7,634 nucleotides of DNA from Verrucomicrobiota bacterium (GTDB lineage Bacteria; Verrucomicrobiota; Verrucomicrobiia; Limisphaerales; AV2). The notes beneath the pieces are model-generated. The model saw only the letters and a list, made by a program, of their open reading frames with translations. It had not been told where the DNA came from and ran no database searches. The position numbers and the translations under genes were made by a program. Below, one piece after another: positions 1-5,352 of the stretch (positions are counted from its first letter, which is position 1; the number at the start of each line of letters is the position of its first letter). The stretch covers positions 1 through 7,634 of the forward strand of contig QHPA01000256.1 in the NCBI GenBank assembly GCA_003218935.1, read 5' to 3'.

Positions 1-33
1 CTCGTTCGGCCCGGAGAAACCACCCACACTTGA
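1..33 (+). CDS. possible 3' end of an upstream gene (partial)
   Basis: Reading from base 1 gives ten sense codons (LVRPGETTHT) and a TGA stop at 31-33, two bases before the ATG of the response regulator. Closely spaced sensor-kinase and response-regulator pairs are common, so this could be the tail of a histidine kinase, but ten residues carry no recognisable motif. The other two forward frames are also open here, so this is a positional inference only. Confidence 0.3.
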   Translation, partial: LVRPGETTHT

Positions 34-35
34 CC

Positions 36-665
36 ATGCGAATCCTGATCGCAGACGACCACGCCGTGGTGCGCCGGGGACTGAAGCAGATTCTGGCTGA
101 TGAGTTCAAGCAGGCTCAGTTCGGCGAGGCCGCCAACGCCCGCGAAGCGCTCGACCGCCTGCGCAAGGAAAACTGGGACGCCGTGGTGCTCGACATCACC
201 ATGCCGGGCCGCAGCGGACTGGAGGCATTGAAGGAAATCAGAGAAGAAAAACCAAAATTGCCGGTCCTGGTGTTGAGCATGCACCCGGAGGATCAATTTG
301 CCGTGCGCGTGCTAAAGTCCGGCGCGTCGGGCTACATGACCAAAGAAAGCGCGCCGGAGGAACTCGTCGGCGCGATTAAAAAGGTGCTGGCCGGCGGACG
401 CTACGTCAGCCCGTCGCTCGCGGAAAAAATGGCTTCGTATCTGGCCATCGACTCGCCCAAGGCGCCACACGAACGATTGTCGGATCGTGAGTTCGTGGTG
501 TTGCGGATGATCGCGTCGGGCAAGACCGTCAGTCAGATCGCGGAGGAACTTTCCTTAAGCGTAAAAACAGTCAGCACCTATCGCACGCGAATTCTTGAAA
601 AGACCGGCATGACGAGCAACGCCGAACTGACGCATTATGCCATCAAAAATCAGTTGGTGGAGTAA
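36..665 (+). CDS. NarL/FixJ-family two-component response regulator (receiver + LuxR-type HTH)
   Basis: A two-domain DNA-binding response regulator of 209 aa, the usual length for the NarL/FixJ family. The receiver domain spans about residues 1-120. It shows the acidic pair D7-D8, the phospho-acceptor D53 in VVLDITMPG, the switch residue S81 and the conserved K103 in GYMTKES. A linker leads to a C-terminal LuxR/GerE helix-turn-helix (about 145-205) with LSDRE and the recognition-helix signature SVKTVSTYRTRILEK. The ATG at 36 is preferred because it gives the canonical MRILIADDH start; a TTG at 30 is in frame, and a GGAG at 13-16 lies upstream of both. A cognate histidine kinase, possibly the gene ending at 31-33, would phosphorylate D53 and allow dimerisation and promoter binding. 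Its position just ahead of the glycan operon makes that operon a plausible target, but this is inference. Family assignment is firm; the regulon is unknown. Confidence 0.95.
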   Translation: MRILIADDHAVVRRGLKQILADEFKQAQFGEAANAREALDRLRKENWDAVVLDITMPGRSGLEALKEIREEKPKLPVLVLSMHPEDQFAVRVLKSGASGYMTKESAPEELVGAIKKVLAGGRYVSPSLAEKMASYLAIDSPKAPHERLSDREFVVLRMIASGKTVSQIAEELSLSVKTVSTYRTRILEKTGMTSNAELTHYAIKNQLVE

Positions 666-714
666 GCAGGGCCGATTCCCCCGGAGGTTCGGCAACCCAG
701 CGCTACGCAACGCC

Positions 715-741
715 CCCCAGCCAATTGGGGTATCTTCCCCA
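715..741. promoter_or_regulatory. tripartite CCCCA-N6-TGGGG-N6-CCCCA element, candidate operator
   Basis: CCCCA (715-719), TGGGG (726-730) and CCCCA (737-741) are each separated by exactly six bases. The middle arm is the perfect complement of both outer arms, so each half is an inverted repeat with arms starting 11 bases apart, and the outer arms are direct repeats 22 bases apart, about two helical turns. It lies in the 174-base gap upstream of the glycan gene block. It could be a binding site for a dimeric regulator, perhaps the neighbouring NarL-type protein, or two mutually exclusive RNA hairpins. No convincing -35/-10 pair was found with it; TAGGAT at 751-756 is at best a weak -10 candidate. 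Confidence 0.35.
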
Positions 742-839
742 TGTCCGTTTTAGGATTAGACCCACTTCAAAGCGCGCGCGCGTTGTGACAGCTTGGTGAC
801 GGTTGAATCTGCGAGGACTCCGGCTCCGGGGCCGCGAAT

Positions 840-2042
840 ATGCGAATGCTTTTTGTGCATGAACGTTTTGGGGCCCTGGCCGGAGCCGAAGCCAATGTGC
901 TCGCAACTGCCAGGGAACTGAAGCGCCGCGGGCATGTCGTGGGCATTCTCCACGGGGCGGGTACGCGCCGCGGAGAATCGGCCTGGGAGGAAACTTTCAC
1001 CCATCGTTTTCCGCTGGCTCCAGGGAACAGTTCCGGCGCGGTCAATGCCGCGCTGGAGGGTTTTCAGCCTGACCTGGCCTACGTGCACAAACTCGCCGAC
1101 CTCGACGGCCTGGAAGCGCTGACGTCCGCCGGCGTGCCGCTGGTGCGGATGGTGCACGACCACGACCTCTGCTGCATGCGCAGCTACAAATATTTTTATT
1201 TCACGCGCCGGATCTGCACCCGAGCTGTTTCGCCTTTCTGTATCTTTCCGTGCGCCGCGGTCATCGCCCGCAACCGCGACGGCGTCTTCCCCGTGAAATG
1301 GGCCAGCTACACGGCGAAGAAAAAGGAACTCGAGTTCAACCGGCAGTTTCATCGACTCATCGTCAACTCCCACTACTTGCGGGCAGAACTGATTCACAAC
1401 GGCTTTGGGGCGGAGAAAATTGAACTGCACGTCCCTGTTCCTCCCGAGGCCGAACCGGCGTTGCGCAGTTCGTTCAGCGACCGGAACCTCATCCTCTATG
1501 CCGGTCAAATCGTTCGCGGCAAAGGGGTGGATGTGTTGCTGGAGTCGCTGGCCCGCGTTGGCGCGCCGTTCGAATGCGTCATTCTTGGCGATGGCAACCA
1601 CCGGCCATTCTGCGAACAGTTGAGCCGGAAGCTGGGGCTGTCCGGTCGCGTGCATTTCCAGGGCTATGTCCCGGCGGAAGAAGTGAAGAATTATTTTCGC
1701 GAGTGCAGCCTCGTGGTGATGAGTTCGGTCTGGCCGGAACCGTTCGGGATGGCGGGGATCGAGGCGATGCGATACGGGCTGCCGGTGGTCGCGTTCGACG
1801 CGGGCGGCATCAGGGAGTGGTTGCTCGACGGGCACAACGGCTACCTGGTGCCGTGGATGGACCGGGCGACGTACGCCGCTCGAGTGGAGGAGTTGCTGCG
1901 GAATAAAAATGTCGCCCGGCAAATGGGCGAGCGCGGACTGCAACTGGTCTCGGAGCATTACGATTTCTCGAAATACATCACCGGTCTCGAAGACCTGTTC
2001 GCGCGGGTCGTTGTCGAGGCGCAACGCAGCGTAAACGTATGA
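840..2042 (+). CDS. family 4 (GT-B) glycosyltransferase
   Basis: A 400-aa cytoplasmic GT-B glycosyltransferase, expected to move a sugar from a nucleotide-sugar donor to a growing lipid-linked glycan. The N-terminal acceptor domain opens with FVHERFGALAGAEANV, the glycine-rich loop typical of family 4, and there is no signal peptide. The C-terminal donor domain contains LYAGQIVRGKGVDVLLESL, then the EX7E motif (E300-E308 in EPFGMAGIE) and an AFDAGGIREWL loop that normally contacts the nucleotide sugar. A Cys/His patch lies in the N-terminal half: H106, H108, C111, C112, C126, C134 and C138, resembling a metal-binding or disulfide cluster seen in some GT4 proteins. The start at 840 has no clear Shine-Dalgarno; a second in-frame ATG lies at 846. 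The gene overlaps the next by 4 nt (ATGA). Donor and acceptor cannot be predicted from sequence. Confidence 0.93.
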   Translation: MRMLFVHERFGALAGAEANVLATARELKRRGHVVGILHGAGTRRGESAWEETFTHRFPLAPGNSSGAVNAALEGFQPDLAYVHKLADLDGLEALTSAGVPLVRMVHDHDLCCMRSYKYFYFTRRICTRAVSPFCIFPCAAVIARNRDGVFPVKWASYTAKKKELEFNRQFHRLIVNSHYLRAELIHNGFGAEKIELHVPVPPEAEPALRSSFSDRNLILYAGQIVRGKGVDVLLESLARVGAPFECVILGDGNHRPFCEQLSRKLGLSGRVHFQGYVPAEEVKNYFRECSLVVMSSVWPEPFGMAGIEAMRYGLPVVAFDAGGIREWLLDGHNGYLVPWMDRATYAARVEELLRNKNVARQMGERGLQLVSEHYDFSKYITGLEDLFARVVVEAQRSVNV

Positions 2043-2674
2043 AACGTCGAACGGCAAATCCTCTGGTGGCTGTCGTGGGCGGCAGCGGCGCCGGGAAAAC
2101 CTGGCTGGCGGACCATCTGCAAACGGCAGTGGGCAACGATGTGGGGCGGCTGTCGCTGGATGACTTTTATCGCGATCGCTCCCACCTCTCGCCGAGCCAA
2201 CGCCGGAAAATAAATTACGATAATCCCCGCGCCATTGACTGGCCGTTGTTTGAGAAATCGCTGAAAGCGAGCCGGGCCGGGCGTTCCATTCCCGTGCCGC
2301 GCTACGATTTTATGACTCACACCCGGCTGCCCGGACGGCAAACCTTTCATCCCAAACCTTTGAACATTGTCGAAGGGCTTTGGCTGCTGCTGCGTCCCTC
2401 GGTGCGCTCGCTCTTCGCATTGCGGATTTTCATCGATTGCTCGGTACGGATGAGGTTGGCCCGCCGTCTGGCGCGCGATGCCGCCGAGCGTGGGCGGAGC
2501 CGGGAGTCGGTGCGGAAACAATTTTGGGAGACGGTGGCGCCGATGCACGACCGGTATGTCGCCCCGCAGAGGAGTTGGGCGCATGTCGTCGTGGAAAGCC
2601 CACCGGCTCCGGATCGAGTACGTCAACTGACCGATCTGTTGCGAACACTAAAGAATTCCGGAGGAAAAGCATGA
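2039..2674 (+). CDS. uridine kinase-like P-loop kinase
   Basis: A 211-aa protein of the uridine kinase/phosphoribulokinase P-loop family, which phosphorylates a small hydroxyl substrate with ATP. In order it shows the Walker A motif GGSGAGKT (residues 14-21), the DDFYRD segment (41-46) that carries the catalytic Asp in uridine kinases, YDNPRAIDW (60-68), the PxYDFxxHxR-type motif in VPRYDFMTHTR, the Walker-B-like IVEGLWLLL, and the lid arginines in ARRLARDAAERGRS. The length matches classical uridine kinases. The gene starts inside the stop of the glycosyltransferase (ATGA) with no separate Shine-Dalgarno, so translation is probably coupled, and it overlaps the next gene the same way. That position suggests a role in glycan-precursor supply, for example UMP for UDP-sugars, or a different sugar or nucleoside substrate. 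The family is clear; the true substrate is not. Confidence 0.88.
   Translation: MKRRTANPLVAVVGGSGAGKTWLADHLQTAVGNDVGRLSLDDFYRDRSHLSPSQRRKINYDNPRAIDWPLFEKSLKASRAGRSIPVPRYDFMTHTRLPGRQTFHPKPLNIVEGLWLLLRPSVRSLFALRIFIDCSVRMRLARRLARDAAERGRSRESVRKQFWETVAPMHDRYVAPQRSWAHVVVESPPAPDRVRQLTDLLRTLKNSGGKA
2660..2664 (+). promoter_or_regulatory. Shine-Dalgarno GGAGG fixing the sugar transferase start
   Basis: GGAGG lies six bases upstream of ATG 2671. It is the strongest ribosome-binding site in the window and favours 2671 over any in-frame start farther upstream inside the kinase gene (such as 2380), whose extra residues resemble no sugar-transferase sequence. Confidence 0.75.
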
Positions 2675-3399
2675 GCACCACACAAATGGATACCCTGTTG
2701 ATGGAGCGTTTTCTGGCTCTCCAATCACCGCTCGGACGTTGGCGGTTGAATGGCTACGTTTGGCTGAAGCGCGTTGTCTGGCGCTGTCTGACGGCCGGGA
2801 CGCGACGGGCCAAGCGCGCCTTCGATGCGGCCGCCACCTTCATTCTGTTGCTCCTGTTGAGCCCGCTGTTTCTATTGATCGCGTTGCTGATCAAACTGGA
2901 GGACGGCGGTCCGGTGTTTTTTGTACAGACGCGGGTCGGCAAATGGGGCCGGCATTTCAAAATGTTCAAATTCCGCTCGATGTATCTCGAGGCGGAGCAG
3001 CGGCTGCAGGAGCTGCTGGCGCATAACGAACATCGCGAAGGCGTCACGTTCAAAATGAAGAACGACCCGCGCATCACCTGCGTCGGCAAATGGCTGCGCC
3101 GTCTGTCGTTCGACGAACTGCCCCAGTTGATCAATGTGTTGAACGGCGACATGTCGCTGGTCGGACCGAGACCGCCGGTGCCGCGCGAAGTGGCGATGTA
3201 TTCGGCGGCGGAACGGCGACGGCTGATGGCGACACCCGGCATCACGTGTCTTTGGCAAATCGGCGGTCGCGCCGAAATCGATTTCTCCGGCCAGGTGCAA
3301 CTCGACGTGCAATACATCGAAAGCCAGACGTTCTGGGGTGATGTGAAAATCCTGCTGAGGACGATTCCGGCCGTGTTGTCAGGAAGAGGGGCATATTGA
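2671..3399 (+). CDS. sugar transferase (polyprenyl-phosphate glycosyl-1-phosphate transferase, short form)
   Basis: A 242-aa monotopic phosphoglycosyl transferase of the bacterial sugar transferase family. These enzymes transfer a sugar phosphate from a UDP-sugar to undecaprenyl phosphate at the inner membrane, the committing step of capsule, O-antigen or exopolysaccharide assembly. One hydrophobic segment (about residues 54-74) is followed by KLEDGGPVFFVQTRVG, then KMFKFRSM (97-104), the catalytic Asp-Glu dyad D148-E149 in SFDELPQLINVLNGDMSLVGPRPP, and TPGITCLWQIGGR near the C-terminus. The extra N-terminal membrane and nucleotide-binding-like region of WbaP/WcaJ proteins is absent, so this is an ExoY/PglC-sized enzyme. 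It overlaps the kinase gene by 4 nt and lies one base before the next gene. All key motifs look intact, so activity is expected; sugar specificity (Glc, Gal or N-acetyl sugar) is not readable. Confidence 0.95.
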   Translation: MSTTQMDTLLMERFLALQSPLGRWRLNGYVWLKRVVWRCLTAGTRRAKRAFDAAATFILLLLLSPLFLLIALLIKLEDGGPVFFVQTRVGKWGRHFKMFKFRSMYLEAEQRLQELLAHNEHREGVTFKMKNDPRITCVGKWLRRLSFDELPQLINVLNGDMSLVGPRPPVPREVAMYSAAERRRLMATPGITCLWQIGGRAEIDFSGQVQLDVQYIESQTFWGDVKILLRTIPAVLSGRGAY

Positions 3400-3400
3400 G

Positions 3401-4599
3401 ATGAAGGCGGTATTGATTTGTCCGGGTGAACGGCCAGCCATCAGCGCGCTGGCGCAAAGCGCTCCGCTGGCGCTGGCGCCTATCCTCGGCAAGACTTTGC
3501 TGGATTACTGGTTGGACCATCTCGTGGACCGCGGCGTTCGCCATGTTTACCTCCTGGTGTCCGACCGGCCTGATCAGGTGCGCGCGTGGCTCGGCGATGG
3601 CGTGCGCTGGGAGTTGAAAGTGGAAGTAGTGACGGAAGAGGCCGAACTGAAACCAGTCGACGCGCGCGCCAAATATCGCTCCGCGGTCGCCTCCGACTGG
3701 CCCGCCGAACCGGACGATGTGACGGTGATGGACTTTTTACCCGGTGCGCCTGATCGGCCGCTGTTCCGCAGCTATGCCGAGCTGTTTGCGGTCCTGCAGC
3801 ACTGGTTGCCGCGGGCAGCGTCCGCCCCCGACCGGGTGGGCTCGGGGAAAATGTCCTGGTCGGCCCGCGAGCGATTGTCGGGCCGGCAGCCATCGTGGAA
3901 AATGGGACGGTCCTGGCCGCGGATGTGGAGATTGCGGACAGCATCGTGGGACCTGAGACGTACGTCGGCGAGTTGACGGAGGTGAAAAATTCGCTCGCCT
4001 CGGGGAGCACGTTGATCAATTGGCAGACCGGTTCCTGCACGTACGTGCCTGACGCTTTTTTGCTGTCTCCACTGAGTCAACGCGCGGCGACAGCGAAAGC
4101 CGGTCACGGGCTCGGCCGCGCCATGGCGGTGGTCGCGGCATTATTGACGCTGCCCTGCGCCTGTTATGCTGTGATAAAAGCCTGGCTGCGAGGCCAGAGC
4201 GCGTTGCGCCCGCTGGTTGCGGTTCGTCCTCACTCAGCCGGACCTTCCTCCGCCGTTGATGTTTTGACTTATCACGAATTCACCGCGGTCGGCGACTGGC
4301 TGAAGCGCTGGCCGCAGTTGTGGAAAGTGGCGCGGGGAGAATTTGCGTGGGTCGGCAATCGCCCCTTGAGCCCCGCCGCCGTCCTGTTGCTGGCGAGCGA
4401 TTTTGAGCGGCTCTGGTTGAAAGCGCCGATCGGCTTGTTTTCGCTCGCCGACGCGGAGGCCTGCGCGGAGCTGTTCGATCAAGAGGCGCGTGGTCTCGCC
4501 AGTTTTTACGCGATGCGCGCGAACTGGCGGCTGGATCTGGCGATTTTGAGTCGTGTGCTGGGTTTTCGACTGTTTAAACGAATCTTGTTCGATAATTGA
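3401..4599 (+). CDS. frameshifted composite protein: degenerate nucleotidyltransferase + left-handed beta-helix + degenerate sugar transferase
   Basis: As read, the gene is in two overlapping frames: 3401-3976 (frame of the ATG) and an open frame from 3754 to the TGA at 4597-4599. One added base near 3836-3850 joins them into about 399 aa. The N-terminus (1 to about 145) resembles sugar-1-phosphate nucleotidyltransferases (GKTLLDYWLDHL, DQVRAWLGDG), but GxGTR is replaced by GERPA, the Lys of PKP is Leu (L23), and the domain is short. Next come hexapeptide-type repeats (VGPRAIVGPAAIVENG onward, about nt 3841-4050) of a left-handed beta-helix. A membrane segment (about 4117-4185) then opens a diverged sugar-transferase domain. 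The start lies one base after the sugar transferase stop, with a purine-rich AGGAAGAGG upstream. It may be a scaffold or regulator of the neighbouring enzyme (inference). Whether it is a pseudogene depends on whether the frameshift is real. Confidence 0.72.
3836..3850 (+). other. frameshift site within the composite gene
   Basis: Family-like sequence ends in the start-codon frame at APDRVG (about 3824-3841) and resumes in the next frame at LGENVLVGPRAIVG (from 3841). Inserting one G in the GGG run at 3838-3840 gives an uninterrupted DRVGLGENVLVGP, the expected entry into a beta-helix. The local sequence holds GGG, GGG and GGGG runs followed by AAAA, typical of homopolymer miscalls. A -1 slip of the P-site codon GGG at GGGGAAAA (3844-3851) would also restore the frame, but the site is not a standard X-XXY-YYZ heptamer. 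Confidence 0.75.
4105..4599 (+). other. degenerate sugar transferase domain (C-terminal part of the composite gene)
   Basis: This stretch aligns by eye with the intact sugar transferase encoded at 2671-3399. RAMAVVAALLTLPCACYAV matches the membrane segment, LKRWPQLWKVARGEFAWVGNRP (4300-4365) matches the FDELPQLINVLNGDMSLVGPRP region, APIGLFSLADAE matches TPGITCLWQIGGR, and MRANWRLDLAILSRVL matches the C-terminal helix. The catalytic Asp-Glu is Lys-Arg (4303-4308), the GPRP motif is GNRP, and KFRSM has no clear counterpart. Phosphoglycosyl transfer is therefore unlikely, while membrane association may be retained. Confidence 0.7.
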
Positions 4600-4601
4600 C
4601 T

Positions 4602-4931
4602 ATGACGATTGAGCGCCATCGAGACACTCTGCGGGCATCAGGAATCAAGGAACTCCACGCCGCCAATGCGGCCGCTTTTTACGAGGCAATCAAGGAGGCC
4701 ATAACTACCGCGCCAGTAAGGCACATCGAAATTGATCTTTCCGGGACCGCTTTGCTCGACAGTTGCGGTTTGGGGACGCTAGTGGCGCTGCGGAAACTCG
4801 TAGATCGCGACTGCGGTGTGGTGCGTTTGCTCAACCCTGCCCCATCGGCGCACCAGATGCTGGAGTTGACCCGTTTGTATCGCGTATTGAAGGTGGTGAA
4901 ATGCGAGGAGGTCGCGGCCACGCCAAGCTGA
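4602..4931 (+). CDS. STAS-domain protein, anti-sigma factor antagonist-like
   Basis: A 109-aa single STAS domain, the size of SpoIIAA/RsbV-type antagonists, which bind a partner kinase or anti-sigma factor and are switched by phosphorylation. The core motif is present: IEIDLSGTALLDSCGLGTLVAL, with D45, D53 and the candidate phospho-acceptor S54 at the start of the conserved helix. The N-terminal strand is poorly conserved (it lacks the usual VxxLxGxLD), so the assignment rests on the central motif and the C-terminal RLYRVLKVV. ATG 4602, two bases after the previous stop, is chosen; a TTG at 4596 is in frame but less likely, and neither has a clear Shine-Dalgarno. No partner anti-sigma kinase or PP2C-type phosphatase is in the window. 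With the receiver gene 16 bases downstream it may form a switch controlling the glycan operon or the transferase complex (inference). Confidence 0.88.
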   Translation: MTIERHRDTLRASGIKELHAANAAAFYEAIKEAITTAPVRHIEIDLSGTALLDSCGLGTLVALRKLVDRDCGVVRLLNPAPSAHQMLELTRLYRVLKVVKCEEVAATPS

Positions 4932-4947
4932 AAGGATAGTCGGCCTT

Positions 4948-5352
4948 ATGGCGCCGAAAATCTTGGTGGCAGATGATCAATTGCACATGCTTCGGTTCAT
5001 GCAACACGAATTGGAACAGGATGGCTACCAGTTGCTCCAGGTGCGCGACGGACACGAGGTTATCGAAACGGCCTTGCGGGAAAGGCCGGATCTCATGATT
5101 CTGGACATCCTGATGCCGAAAATGGATGGTTTGGCGGCGCTCCGTCGGCTTAAAAAGGAACAGAACACCCGGTCGATCCCGGTCATCGTGCTGACCTCCA
5201 GCCCGCACGAAGTGATGCGTCAGGAGGCCGAATTCTCCGGCGCGGACCTGATCCTGACCAAGCCTTTCAGTCCCACGCTGCTTCGCAAGGAAATCCGCCG
5301 GTTGGTTTCAAAAAGCCGGCCCGACGGGACGCAGCCGGTTCACTGCTCATGA
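4948..5352 (+). CDS. stand-alone CheY-like receiver domain response regulator
   Basis: A 134-aa single receiver domain with no output domain. It has the acidic pair D9-D10 in VADDQ, phospho-acceptor D53 in LMILDILMPKMDG, T83 in IVLTSSP and K105 in LTKPFSP, all the residues needed for phosphorylation by a histidine kinase. A short basic tail (RRLVSKSRPDG) follows the domain. AAAGGA at 4931-4936 gives a modest Shine-Dalgarno 11 bases before the ATG. The gene ends in a 4-nt overlap with the phosphodiesterase gene. With no DNA-binding domain it should act by protein contact, possibly on the adjacent STAS protein or on a glycan enzyme; that link is inferred only from co-location. Confidence 0.94.
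   Translation: MAPKILVADDQLHMLRFMQHELEQDGYQLLQVRDGHEVIETALRERPDLMILDILMPKMDGLAALRRLKKEQNTRSIPVIVLTSSPHEVMRQEAEFSGADLILTKPFSPTLLRKEIRRLVSKSRPDGTQPVHCS

Noticed and set aside
666..700. Possible terminator after the response regulator gene (CCGA...TCGG arms)
   Set aside because: Only four outer base pairs form before mismatches, and no T-run follows.
772..782. Alternating GC run (GCGCGCGCGCG) that could favour Z-DNA
   Set aside because: It is short and unremarkable in a GC-rich genome, with no linked feature to support a function.
756..2057. 433-codon open frame on the minus strand opposite the glycosyltransferase
   Set aside because: It is the antisense shadow of a clear GT4 gene in GC-rich DNA. 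Its translation has no recognisable motif and is rich in His/Arg/Gln, as expected of a shadow frame.
2380..2670. N-terminal extension of the sugar transferase to a start at 2380
   Set aside because: The added residues lie over the conserved kinase gene, resemble no sugar-transferase sequence, and the strong GGAGG before 2671 marks the true start.
3844..3851. Programmed -1 slippery heptamer at GGGGAAAA
   Set aside because: In the start-codon frame the site is G-GGG-AAA, where the A-site tRNA would mispair at the first base after slipping, and I see no obvious downstream stimulatory structure. An indel is the simpler explanation, though slippage is not excluded.
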